From Tulasnella sp. 424 (taxonomy: Eukaryota; Basidiomycota; Agaricomycetes; Cantharellales; Tulasnellaceae), in contig WSUB01000114.1 of NCBI GenBank assembly GCA_019633425.1, positions 62,001-126,000 on the forward strand: a stretch of DNA of 64,000 nt, read 5' to 3'. The position numbers and the translations under genes are program-made. Shown here in pieces: positions 1 to 11,270 of this stretch (the stretch's first letter is position 1; each line of letters begins with the position of its first letter). The notes beneath the pieces are model-generated. The model did no database searches, was not told the DNA's origin, and was given only the letters and a program-made list of their open reading frames with translations.

Positions 1-200
1 CGTAATTTCCCGATGAGGGTTGGCGAGCGTGTCACTGCACATTGGGTGCAGTGCGGATTGTCGGATCACGGGGGTGCAAGGGGTCCCTCGGTGAGGAACA
101 ATTTCAGTTCGGTCCGACGCCCATCCATCTCACCTCCTCGCCCTCGCTACTATCCCTCTTGCTCTTGCAGCCATACTCTCACTGAGCTCACCAGCTCGCG

Positions 201-1550
201 ATGACCACGGCCCCCTCTACCAACGAAGCAGCTCAAAAGGAACTCCTCGCCTCGGAACACATATGGGTCGCAAAATTCCAATTCCTCAAAGACAACGGTT
301 ACTTGCTACGCCCACGATACCGCCCAGACTGGGTCCCACCATGGACTCTGAAGCCAGGAGCGTCCAGGTTGACCTATGAATCCGGAATCTTACCGTCAGT
401 ACGTGTACCCAGTTATTTTGAAGCGCCGACACGTCGGAGCTGACATCAGGTTTCGGCGCAGCGGCCCGAGTTGCTCGACGCCGAGAGAATCTCAGATAAA
501 AAGGTCGTCATGCTCAAGATTGCACCTAAAGACTCGCCCGAGATCGAAATAGGAGAATATCTATCCTCTGAAGAGCTCCAGAGAGACCCACGGAATCACT
601 CGCTCCGTTTGCTCGAGGTGTTGCGGGACCCTTCCGACGCGAAGAACGTAATCTTGGTCCTGCCGCTGGTTCGTCGGGTGGACGAACCACCGCCAGCCTC
701 AGTACGAGAGTGCTGTGATATCATTGAACAAACTCTCCAAGTATGTACTCCTCTCAATCAACTCCTAAGTTCGGTGTTACTGAGAACCCAAACAAGGGCT
801 TGATTTTCCTCCATGAGCACAAGATAGCACACCGGTACGCCCCTTCCCCTCATCAAGCCCACACATGGGGCAATATAAGCTGAACACCGTCCTCACATTG
901 TTGGTAGTGACTGCGCCTGGGGGAATATAATGATGGACGGTCGCGCGCTCTTCCCCAAGGGCTGGCATCCACAACTGCGGGCAACGTTCCCAGACGGTAC
1001 CGAAATGAAGGACCCAGCACCATCACGGACTGCCGTCGGAGGAGTTCGTTATTACTTTATCGACTTTGGTATTTCGTCGCGCAACCGAGACTCCGTGCTC
1101 GGTATCGACGGACAAGAGCCCGCACCCGAACTGTCCGCCACTGTGCCATACGACCCGTATAAACTGGACGTTTACATCCTTGGAATGGCTTATCGACATC
1201 TTCTACTCGATGTAAGCATTGCCCATTCGAACGTGTTGGTCCTTTCGCTGACAAGCTGAGATGGGTCGGAATCGGCCTTTGTTTAGGATTACATGGGCGC
1301 AGAGATTTTCCTCCCTCTTATCGACTCCATGAGCAAACTAAACCCTTCCGAACGACCCACAGCAGCGGAATCACTAGACAGATATTATGAAATTCGGATG
1401 TCATTTGGCGCACGGGTTATGGCTCAACGGTTACGACCGAAAGCGGAACCGGAATCGGCGTTGGTCAGAACGATACGGGATCTCCAGTACCACGTTATGG
1501 ACTGGTATTGGAAGAGAAAAATAGTGATCCCGTTGTCTCCGCTTTCGTAG
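201..1550 (+). CDS. Atypical fungal protein-kinase-like protein, copy 1 (intact)
   Basis: Five exons can be read: 201-398, 450-740, 797-834, 908-1211 and 1287-1550, giving 364 aa. The exon lengths almost match the paralogue at 4078-5376, including identical 38-nt and 304-nt exons, which supports the model. Kinase hallmarks are visible: a VxLK lysine near residue 80, HRDCAWGN spanning an intron (catalytic Asp about 177, Asn about 182) and IDFG (Asp about 228). The APE region is replaced by a PYDPYKLDVYILG stretch, and the C-terminus holds an LNPSERPTAAESL helix like kinase subdomain XI. This belongs to an expanded, divergent kinase-like family of Agaricomycetes related in style to FunK1. The substrate is unknown. 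Catalytic residues are kept, so it may be active. No signal peptide or membrane segment is seen. Confidence 0.8.
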
Positions 1551-2258
1551 GATAGCTCTGGTTCTTGTTAGACCCGGTGGACGTGTCTCTTGTATATATA
1601 CCCGGTTTTAGCTCGATGGCTTGTCATTGTAGACTTGCATTGTAGATTTATCTTTCCAAACTAATCGGTGGCTTTTTTCGCTTAGTTACCTCGCTTAACA
1701 AATCCCTTGGAAGCTGAATGCCTCTCTGGGACACAATCTAGGGGGGAAAGCCACTCAGTCCTGGCTCGTCTCATCTCTAGCCACGTGCAGGCTGCCGCGA
1801 CTGTAAGAAGGGAATCCCTTTGCAGCTTAACCTAGCGTATTCTAACAAAGGTTACGACTGCATCCGAGCAACGCTGCCAATTCACGACAACAATACGCAC
1901 AACCGAATTCAGTTCAAGCTCTGTCGTTACACCCACCCTGAATTCCCCTGCCCCTGCTCTGCCAATCTAACCCTGATCAGCTCGAAAGCTAAGGAAGAGG
2001 ATCTGGCATGTTTGCAAGACGATCATCCGACCACACGACAAAAGCCCATGGTCCGCTGAGCATGTTTACGGGGCAAAAGATCAAAAATCGATAACGGAAC
2101 AATGAGTATCATAGCACAGAGAACAAAGCAAGATAGCTCGGACGACATTTGATCAGGAATGAATGAGCGGCAATTTCTTTGAAAGCATGGGAAGATTAAT
2201 TCAGCGAGACAAATTCATGTCAGTCAACGACGCTCACCTGAGGTAAAGAATGTACTAG
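1545..2258. repeat. Duplicated 3' flanks of the kinase-like genes
   Basis: No gene is supported here. The stretch 1808-2110 matches 3627-4000 (both begin GGAATCCCTTTGCAGCTTAA), showing that the 3' flank was duplicated with the kinase gene. The stretch 1545-1800, just after the stop of copy 1, has a second, diverged copy at 8213-8470. Confidence 0.6.
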
Positions 2259-3496
2259 TTATGAAAGCGGGGGAGGGGGTTTCTTGGAGACGGTTGCAGT
2301 CCACCAGAAGTCGCGAATCCTATAGGAGCTGTCCTTGAGCGTTCGGGATAGCTTTGAATCCGGTTCCTCTTTCGCAGGGTATAGTCTCTGAGAGAGCGTG
2401 AAGAATGACGATCCACGATATTGTTCCAACGTTGCAAAGTTTCGGCGGCTGAGGGCCTCTCGGACGGCTTTGAAGTGTCATATGCTCAATAAGAGGGAGA
2501 AGGAAGTCCAATCCCACGTACCTCTGTTTGGAGCATCAGCACAAAATGGGCAATAGAATAAAAGGGGGGCCATACCTCAATGAGGAAATGCCGGTAAGCC
2601 ATCCCTAGAATGTAGACGTCGAGCTTGTACGGGTTGTACGGAACTGTATCCGAGAGCTCAGGGGAGAGTTCTTGTCCGTGAATGCCTAACACTTCGTCCT
2701 GGTCTTTTGTCGAAATACCGAGGTTGATGAAGTAATACCGGGCACCACCGAATGCAGTGCGAGAAAGATCTGCCACTCGCATGGGTTTCCCGTTGAGGTA
2801 AGATCCCCACTGTTGCGCGTGCCAGCCTTGAGGGTAGAGTCGACGACCGTCCATCATAATGTTTCCCCAAGCGCAGTCACCATATGAAAGTATCAGAATT
2901 ACAAGGTCCATAATGAGTGGTAGTAGAGGGCTCATCGATGAGCGAATTTGTGCTCATGCATGAAAACAGGTCCCTGGAAGAGATCGTGAGTGGACTAACG
3001 GAGGCCAATGAAGCCGTGGCTCCACCTCGAGGGTTTGCTGAACGAAATCAACACACTCCCGTACGGAAGCCGGTCGGAAAGTGTCAACCCGTTGGAGCCA
3101 TGGTATGACCAGTATTACGTGTTCTGGGTCGGCCTCATCTTTCAGGACCTCAAAAACGGGTAAGCAAAGGTTCTGTGGATCACTACGGAGCGGCTCGGAC
3201 GAAAAGTACTCTCCGATCGCGATCTCTGGAGAGTCATTGCGGGTATGCTTGAGGAGGACTGTCTTGCCATCTGAGAGTCTTTGAGCACTCAGGAGTGAGG
3301 GTCTCTAAGGGAACCAGATCAGCACTTGGCAGGAAAATATTCAAGGGACCTACTGTTCCAAGGGGCAGTCCAGCCTGGTTGGTAGCGCGGTCAGTAAATA
3401 GCCGCTCCGTTTCAGACAGTCATATCTCCCGACCCAAGGAGTTTCTTCAGCCATTAAACGCCCCTCCTTGATATAATTTTCGCCTTCCGAAGCCAT
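2259..3496 (-). pseudogene. Atypical kinase-like gene, copy 2, frameshifted
   Basis: This is a tandem copy of the gene at 4078-5376 with the same exon order. It is broken at least twice. In exon 1, after the conserved SGYLL, a few bases are missing compared with copy 3, so the frame runs to a stop before the end of the exon. In the last exon one base is missing near 2465-2475 (copy 3 reads GACTTTTGA where this copy reads GGCTTTGA), which scrambles the C-terminal helix. The middle exon with DCAWGNIMMDG is still open, although DFG has become NLG (metal-binding Asp lost). The upstream methionine at 3496 aligns with the start of copy 3. The likely product, if any, is non-functional. Confidence 0.75.
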
Positions 3497-4077
3497 AAGG
3501 AAGAGTAGCAGAAGATGATGGTGGAGGAAGTCGCCTCAAGGTAAGTTTGGCGCGGTTTGAACACCGCCTGGATTTGGCCCTTCGGCTGGTTACCAATCTT
3601 ATCTCCGAGCTCCGCCCGACACGTCGGAAGGGAATCCCTTTGCAGCTTAACCTAGTGTATCCTAACAAAGGTTACGCCGCAACCCGCACTGCATCCGAGC
3701 AACGCTGCCAATTCACGACATGAACACGCATAACCGAAGTTCCGTTACACCCACCCTGAATTCCCTTGCCCCTGTCCTTGCCTTGCCAATCTAACCCTGA
3801 TACATAAGCCGAATGCTAAGGAAGTGCATCAAGCACATTCGCAAGACGATCAAACGACCAAACGACGGAAGCTCATGGTCCGCGAAGCACGTTTAGAGGG
3901 CAAAAGATCAAAAATCGATAGCGGAACAACGAGTATCATAGCACAGAGAACAAAGCAAGATAGCTCAGACCGAAATTTGATCAGGAATGAATGTGTGGTA
4001 ATTCCTATGTATAATTAATTTAGTGGGGCAAACTCATCTCGACCAACCACGCTCACCCGAAGTAAAGAATGTACTGG

Positions 4078-5376
4078 TTATGAAAGCGGGAGAGGGGGTT
4101 TTTTGGAGACGGTTGCTGTCCACCAGAAGTCGCGAATCCTGTAGGTGGTATCCTTGAGCGTTCGGGATATCTTTGAATCCGGTTCCTCATCCACAGGGTA
4201 TAATCTCTGAGATAGTGTGAAAAAGGACAATCCTTGAGAGATAGTATTCCAGCGTTGCAAGGCTTCGGCGGCCGAGGGTCGTTCGGATGACTTTTGAGGT
4301 GTCATGTACTCGATCAGAGGGAGGAGGAAGCCCAATCCCGAATGCCGCTGCTCGGCCTATCAGTATCGTCGAATAGACAGACAAGAGATAGTCATACCTC
4401 AACGAGGAAATGCTGGTAAGCCATACCCAAGATGTAGACGTCCAGTTTGTAAGGGTTGTAGGGAACGGTGTCAGAGAGCTCGGGAGACTGCTCCTGTCCA
4501 TGGATGCCGAGCACTTCGTCCTGGTCCTTCGACGAGATTCCAAAGTCGATGAAGTAGTAGCGGACACCACCGACGGCGGTACGCGAAGGATCGCTGCCGG
4601 TCATGGCTTTGCCGTTGGGGTAAAATTCCCACTGTTGAGGGTGCCAACCAAGTGGGTATAGTCGACGGCCGTCCATCATAATATTCCCCCATGCACAATC
4701 GCTTTACGCAATAATTAGAGCTATTTCAAGGTTAAAAACGTATTAGACTCTCACCGATGAGCCACCTTATGTTCATGCATAAAGACAAGTCCCTAAGAGG
4801 AGAGGTGAGCTTCCTTTGAACGCCAATAGAGTGTGAACGGAATACCTCGAGCGTTTGCTGAATAAAATCAACACACTCCCGAACTGAGGCTGGCTCCGGA
4901 GAATCAATACGTCGAAGCCATGGGATAACTAGGATCACGTGTTCTGGGTCGTCTCCGTTTTTGAGGACCTCGAGGATCGGCAAGCAATGATTGCGTGGAT
5001 CATCGCGGAGTTGCTCTGACGAAAAGAATTCTCCGATGGCAACTTCTGGAGAATCCTTGCTCGTATGCTTGAGATAGACTGTCTTGCCGTCCGAGAGTCG
5101 TTGAGCATCCATAAGCGACGGTCTCTAAGGCGAGCTCGGTCAGCCCTCAGTGAAATGAAGATCGAGGGGACTTACCGAGTTGCTTATTCCCTCTTCAAAA
5201 TCCTTCCTGTGGAGCCCAGGTCCGGCTTTCCAAGGTGCAACCCAACCCGGCCTGTAACGCGGGCGGAGCAGATAACCGCTCTGTTTGAGGAACTCATACC
5301 TCCCAACCCAAGGAGTTTCCGCTTCAAGTAGGAGGCCATCTTCAATAGTTTTCTTGCCTAGACGGCCAGACTCCAT
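4078..5376 (-). CDS. Atypical fungal protein-kinase-like protein, copy 3 (intact)
   Basis: Five exons on the minus strand: 5376-5176, 5124-4846, 4792-4755, 4701-4398 and 4347-4078, giving 363 aa with splice phases that match copy 1. The methionine at 5376 is chosen because it is the first ATG in frame. A VYLKHTSK lysine, HRDCAWGN split by an intron, and IDFG followed by a PYNPYKLDVYILG stretch are all present. The C-terminal part has the SSERPSAAEAL helix typical of subdomain XI. It lies head-to-tail with the broken copy 2; their 3' flanks (about 1810-2260 and 3630-4077) are also homologous, so the two arose by one tandem duplication of roughly 1.8 kb. Function beyond a kinase-like fold cannot be given. 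Confidence 0.8.
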
Positions 5377-5916
5377 CGAAGAGAGTAGCAAGGAGTGGTG
5401 GTGGAGAGGATCGCTTCAGTGATTGGTTGAAGACTTGTTTGAACTCCGGTTGTGTCTAAACGTGGCTTCAGGGTCCTACTCGTGGGGGTCGTTTGAAACG
5501 CATGCCCCTAGCCCACACCACGCTGCAGACAGAACGGTAACGAACAGCTAAGATTCTCTGGATCCCTGGACCATAGTATGTCTGCAATCATACCAGATGC
5601 GGCCGCGCGTGGAGGTAGACCTAAACACGAAACGAATGTCTGAGGCTAATGTAGTTGCTTGCCCGCCGAAAGGTCTTTGTGATTCATTTTCCTATTCAAG
5701 CCTTGCGGTGGTCTCGAGGTTGTACTTACATTGTTCGCCCTTTGTTCAATCCCCGCTGTTGGTCACAGCAACGCACTGTGATTGGCCCCTAGCGACGTCC
5801 CTGGATCACGTCGCTTTCTTCCCACTGCACTCCGACAAGTTCTTCATATTAGACCGCGTATTCCAATCCCTCCGCACCAACCCCACCAAATCCTCACTCC
5901 CCTCCCCCCCAAAACC

Positions 5917-6544
5917 ATGAGCCGAACCTCGTCGAGCGGTCTCAGCTTAGGTCTGAGTCCAACACTGGACGAACCAACGACCGACCCAGGGCTGCGCATG
6001 AAATTGAAACGAAGCTACAGCGGTCAGGACTGTTTTGACAAATTCCATCCTTATCTTCTATGGCTCCGCTCTTTCATCAGTCGGAACAAGTGGGTGAGCA
6101 TAGACATTGTCGACCAATTTCAAGAGTCAGTTTCCTGTTTCCTTGTGACGACGTGTAACTAACATGCTTTAACAGTCTTTGGGATACCTACACGGAGGCG
6201 GAAAGTGAACTAGGCAAAATCACAGCACTGAAAGAGTTTTTCTCCCAACAAGCTCACGCTGAGGTGGCACAGCTGTGGAAACGATATAGGGCGCTGAGAA
6301 AAGAGATTGAAGTAAGTAGCTCCTCTTCGGCCCATGCCCGTCTGCAGCGGCGAATACTTAGTGCTCGCCCTCTCAGGATATGGCTACACAGAGAGTCACA
6401 ATGAAAGCGGCTTGGGCGGCGGATCGTGAGGCTGATATCAAGCTCCGCGGCAAGGGGTGGACATCCGATGCCAGCACAAGCAAAAACAATGACTCTCCAG
6501 AAAGCCCGCTTCCCGACCCCTTCGCGAACCCAGAAGAAGACTAA
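5917..6544 (+). CDS. Small helical protein of unknown function
   Basis: Three exons, 5917-6125, 6176-6311 and 6377-6544, encode 170 aa. The junction phases agree, and the 136-nt middle exon has the same length as in the paralogue at 9224. The sequence starts with a Ser/Thr-rich leader. It continues with a conserved KLKRSYSGQDCFDKFHPYLLWL block and a charged helical region rich in Lys/Glu (EFFSQQAHAEVAQLWKRYRA), and it ends in an acidic, proline-containing tail (PDPFANPEED). No signal peptide or membrane helix is visible. No family is recognised. The ATG follows a pyrimidine- and C-rich leader. Confidence 0.6.
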
Positions 6545-7929
6545 ACCAGTCAGTCATGGAGGTTGAGGAAGGGAAGCACCTCAGCCCTATTTCGAGTCGG
6601 ACCTCAAACCAATCGCCGGTTTCCTCACTCCCACCTGATGCCCTCGAAGCCCGTTTAGGGAACGATGAGCTGCATATGAGTCACGGTTGCAAGCTAAGAC
6701 TTGTATTGACGGGCACTTGTACCTGCCCCTAGACGAAAGCCGCGCGCTGGCAGAAGAAACCCGAGGCAATCGCCGTGCGAACCCCCGGTTGAGTTGACTG
6801 TAATTCGACCATGCTACAAGTTCCCGGGTTTGCATTATTGCCTCTATATGTACATGTATGATATATGCTTTTGTATTTATCACTATGTATCATGTCCGTT
6901 CCAACAAAGCGAGCTGGTAGAGGACACCGAACTCGAGGAAATGATAGAACTCTTTTCTTGTTGTGGTTGCCTTGTCATGTGTATACCCTAGGACGTGTGC
7001 CTCATGGAAAGGGGCTGGTTAAACAACTGGGTATGTGTACACCACGCGGCACAAACGGTGAATTGTCATCCAGAATAGCGAGGGCATGTAATACCAACGT
7101 TATCATGGTTCCACCCCTGCACCGGAGACGTTGGGACTGTGTTGTAGACGCATGCGGAGACAGCATACGCTTCGCCTTGAACTTGCTCGCAAGTCCTGAA
7201 ACAAACCTTATCTAATGTGGTCTGGTGTGTTCCGATCTCCAAGCCAAAAAAAAAAAAAAAAAAAAAAAAAAACAAGCACAATAGTCACGGGATCGAGTTG
7301 TTGGATCAAAGTTTTTCGGGGAATGGCCCTCGTCGCCGTGGGTGCCGGGCTCCTAACATCCACTTCATGAAGATATTACGTGTCAATGCAATTTTCGGTA
7401 ATCGTTCATCACGTTAACCGTGGAGCTGAACGAGGTCAACTGGCAGCCTCTCAGAATCGATAGAGTGATTCTCCGCTAATTGCGGACTCGATAGGCTGCA
7501 TCTTCGAGCAATCGAGCTGGAGGCCTTCGACTGCCGTTTTACTCGTGGGTTTTATCGTCTTGAGTCCGAACAGAACAGGTTGATCTGTGGCAATAACGAC
7601 TCCCAAAACGTTTCCTTTGAGTGGCGGATAGTCGGTCGGAGACGTCCAGGCGCATCATAATCGGTCAGAGGAATCACGGGAATCTGCGAGTCTTCCAGGC
7701 TAGCTCGGGATCCCTCAAATGAAGATTTTCGAGTGGGTTGTCTCTTACCACCAAAGAAAGGGGGACAAAGGCTACGTGATGGATGGAGCGGCGCGAGACA
7801 GAATGGAAGGCAGCTGAACAGAAGTCAACACAGGGAGTCATCAGGCAGTATTGTACATCGATTCTCGTACGAGGTTTCAGAGAATTCAATCAAAACTGAA
7901 TCAAATTATCCTATACTTCAGCGTATCCA
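6545..7929. other. Intergenic stretch, no supported gene
   Basis: Short open frames occur on both strands (for example 6587-6883 and 6865-7215), but they lack introns, recognisable motifs or a paralogue in the window. The only distinctive element is the A27 tract at 7246-7272. Confidence 0.5.
7246..7272. repeat. A27 homopolymer tract
   Basis: Twenty-seven consecutive A residues on the plus strand. It could be the tail of an old retroposed transcript or simple slippage. No flanking target-site duplication was identified. Confidence 0.9.
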
Positions 7930-8165
7930 ATGCTGAAACTTCTGCTTCGTGACTACATCCATCGAAGGAACCTTCAAAATCCTCGCGTCGGATGCCTCAT
8001 CAAACAGAAACAGATCCACCCGGGCGCCTCTCGCAAAGATCTGATCCATCTTACCCACGCAGGGAAGCATCCCACAAAGAGATCATGCAAGTTCAGCTCC
8101 GTCAAGGGCTACCTTACCCAGGGGGAGGGGGTATGAACGATTCGGGATCCTCAGTACCTTGTCAG
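7930..8165 (-). pseudogene. Fragment of the beta-lactamase-like gene (last exon)
   Basis: Read on the minus strand, this matches the final exon of the serine hydrolase genes at 11271-11493 and 14095-14313. It shares the block ending DARxLKVPSxDVVxKQKF before the stop, and the CFPAW-like segment is present as GMLPC. At least one in-frame stop interrupts it, and the rest of the gene is absent. It is a detached, decayed 3' fragment, older than the two full copies judging by its divergence. Confidence 0.65.
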
Positions 8166-8480
8166 AGACTCACGTTGAAAGAGAAAGACATAAGTGCCGC
8201 TGTATTCGCTTGCCTAGGATAGCTCTTCCGCCCTATGCCTGGTACTAGTAGCTGGAGAACCTTTAGCCGTATGATCGGTTTCAGCTCGATGGCTTCGTCG
8301 TCATTTTGTACAATTTCATCTTTCCATCCATTGGTGATTATTTAACTTGGTCACCTCGCTTAGCGAATTACTTAGATGCTGAATGCCTCCCTGAGACAAT
8401 CTAGAGCCAAAACCCACTGAATTCGTCTCGAGCCACGTCTAACAAAGGTCGCGCCGCAACCTGCGCTACACTGCATCCAA
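8166..8480 (+). repeat. Diverged copy of the 3' end and 3' flank of the kinase-like gene
   Basis: The segment around 8180-8225 resembles the last codons of the gene ending at 1550 (GAGAAA...TAGGATAGCTCT). Positions 8225-8470 follow the 3' flank of that gene (GCTCGATGGCTT, GCTGAATGCCTC, ACAATCTAG blocks in the same order). It abuts the hydrolase fragment at 7930-8165 directly. Confidence 0.55.
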
Positions 8481-9223
8481 ACTGGGCTGACTGTTAGCAG
8501 AATGAAATGAGAGGGGACCGGGGGGATAATGAGGATCGTCATTATTATCGTATTCAAGTACTGCCGCCACTTATAGTATGTAGGTACAAAGGGAAATGCA
8601 TGATATTGGGAGGGTACACGGTAACAGTAACCTATGGAAAGTGTACGTACGTATACGGGTGCTTAGCGACGGTAATCAAAGGAAAGGCTATGGTTATTGA
8701 ACCGAATCTACCAACACTGACTGCGGTTGTTGTTCGAGACGTGGCTTTGGCGGGGTCCGTTCTGTTTGCTTTGCTCGAAAGGTCGTCCTACCACCCATAC
8801 AACGGAGAAATCAACCGTGCATTGACACTTCCGTTTTCATTCTAAGATATTTTGAATTTCAACAGTGATGTCCTCCTGGTCATATTTAGAGGCAAGACCA
8901 AGACGTCGTACCCATCCTTCATCCATGCGTTGATGCCATAGATGGGAAATTAATCTAATTCAGAGGGAGTAAAGAGAGCGGTCATCGTGGGTATTATGCC
9001 CTGAGTATTCGAGATCTGCGACGTTACGGAATCTGCGAGGTGACGAACTCCCCTGCATCCTCTGTGCGTCCCCCTGACTCACAAGCAGTACACAGCGATT
9101 GCACCCTAGCAACGCTCCCGCCACTTCATTTCACTGCACTGAAGATCGATCTTCCTTCATAAAACCAGGTTCCTCCAACTTCTGCAGTCTCGATTCACCT
9201 CCTCACGCACCTCTTCTCTCACA
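8481..9223. other. Intergenic stretch, no supported gene
   Basis: An open frame of 112 codons at 8507-8845 (+) has no recognisable features. The part from about 9080 to 9223 resembles the leader of the small helical protein gene at 5917 and was probably duplicated with it. Confidence 0.4.
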
Positions 9224-9579
9224 ATGAGCGACCGGCCAATGTTTCACGAAAACTTGAAATTAAAGCGACACTACAACGGTCGGGAATGCTTCGACGAGTT
9301 TTATTCTCATCTTTTCTGGTTAAAGTTCTTCTTCCGTTCGAGACGTTACTGGGTAGGCCTGGCAAACATACAGACGCAATTCGACGAGTTAGCTTGTTTT
9401 TTTTTTTACCTTGTATCACGGCCTAGCTGACCAGACCAAAAAGGCTGTTGGTAGACTACTCCCTACAGAAGAGTCAGTTCGGGCAAATTTCAGGTGTGGA
9501 GGAATTCTTCTTCCAGAAGGCACATGCAGCGGTCAAAAGGTTGTGGATCAGATATAAGCCCTTAAGAACACATGTTGAG
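9224..9579 (+). pseudogene. 3'-truncated paralogue of the small helical protein
   Basis: Two exons can be read, 9224-9387 and 9444-9579. The second is 136 nt long with the same phases as in the gene at 5917-6544. The conserved KLKRHYNGRECFDEFYSHLFWLK and EEFFFQKAHAAVKRLW regions align with that gene. A donor GTGAGT follows exon 2, but no match to the third exon was found within the next several hundred bases, and the frame closes at once if the donor is ignored. It is called a partial or decayed gene; a diverged third exon cannot be excluded. Confidence 0.55.
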
Positions 9580-11128
9580 GTGAGTGACATGGGTTCAGCT
9601 GCGTCTTTTCAAATGGCCTCCAACTTACAATATTCGCACCGTCGCGGCATCTTTTGATCAGAGCTTGGTATTAATACACGAACAAGCGCGATTGGGGTAG
9701 CGCACATTGCAGAGTTCATGGCCCACACTGAGCTCCAGAATACGGGATGACTCAAAATTCATTGCCCGGTTACTCCTGGTTGGTGCAGGACAGAAGGAAT
9801 GTTTCCATAACTGTTCGACAGGTTGTGGATCTTCTCAGCGGAATCAGTTTGTAGCTAAGCGCCCCTGTCTAATTGCTCTCTCGCCATCTTTCCTTTGCAA
9901 TTGTTGCGGTCACGTGTTTTTACATATCGGTTCCTACGTGCTCCGTCTCCCTTTCTTTCTGCTGCCAGTCCCGTAATGTGTCCCGCGTTTCTCTTATATG
10001 GCTTCCCTTTGCTCGTCCTTTCTCTTCTCGTTCTCCTCTTCTGAACCCTAGCTTCTCACTCCTCTTTTAGTCTTTTACTTGTATCTGCGAGGACTGGGCG
10101 TTATGAGTTACATAATTTCCTCCTGCCGCTTCTGGGTGAAGTGCCCGGAGATGCTCAGCTGTTGACTTAGTCCTGATGACCAACAAATGGTATGTATCGA
10201 TCATTGCCGATAAAACCGGCCAGGTCAAAAATATCAAGTATTACATTATAAAACTGAGTTGAACTAGTGAGTGGGGAGAGTTTCTGAGCGTGCGGTTAAC
10301 AAGTGCCGCCCCTTGTCGAGATTCGCTCCCAACCTATACGGTCGATAGCCTAAAAAACACGCGGAATTTACAGAATAGAGCATCTGAGACATATTAAGTA
10401 TATTTCATTGATAAGAGATAGTCTTGGGGTTTCTGACGAGGCTGGTTAGTGCTGGGGAACGCGATGGTCGAGAGTCAGACTCGGAGGTTCCCCTGTTGGG
10501 CCTTTTGCTCTCACCTAACTGGCCTAATTGTTTGGGAAGGATGTGTAGTGCGTATTCAACTATCTCTAAAGCATTGCATAAACGGTTCTGTAGGTCCGTG
10601 GGGCCAAGGAGAAACACAGTCCACGCATCTTGGCTAGAGGGAGCTTTTCGATGCCGGGTTTAAAATGCCTGGTCCTTCTACCTTGACCTCTGTGGTTGAA
10701 AGTTTGGCTATGAACCATTTCAACAGAGAATGAAGTTATGGGTAACCCGCGTATCGCCAATATTATTTATCTCTCCTCACGGGACAACGGCACGGAGATG
10801 TAAATCCAGCGTTTGCAAAAGGCCACTATGATATCTCCGTTCGAATACTTCGCTATGTTTGCTAATTCATGGGATTGGCGCTTTCGTTTCCATATGTATA
10901 CTACATTTCTTTGTACAGGCCTCTGTCTGTGATTCATCTCCGTGTGGTTTAAACCAACTGCAGCAACTGAACGGACCTCCATCTCGCTTGCCTATGGCTG
11001 GTATCCGCACCTCCGATGTGTACACCCATGCTGCACAAAGGCCCAGATCTTGTCCCAATTAACTGCACTCGAACTCATGGGTTCGCACTTGCCCTGGACT
11101 GAGTTGAAGGCGTGCACGGTCTTGAATG
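9580..11128. other. Intergenic stretch, no supported gene
   Basis: Several overlapping open frames of 60-90 codons occur on both strands around 10405-11060, but none shows motifs, splice structure or paralogues. Nothing further was recognised. Confidence 0.4.
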
Positions 11129-11270
11129 GTTTGGAAATGGTGCGAGGAGACCTTTGCTCACTCGAGCTATACACTCTTCGGGATTCCCAATCAGTGCCGG
11201 CTGTGATAGGGTGTTAAGGTTCGCCCAATCGGCGCTTCAAACTAAGTTTATAGAACCTAATCATTCGTTT

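Noticed and set aside
6587..7215. Two opposing small genes at 6587-6883 and 6865-7215
   Set aside because: No motif, paralogue or splice support; compatible with random open frames.
7246..7272. A27 as the tail of a SINE or retrogene
   Set aside because: No coding match, no RNA polymerase III boxes and no target-site duplication could be recognised next to it.
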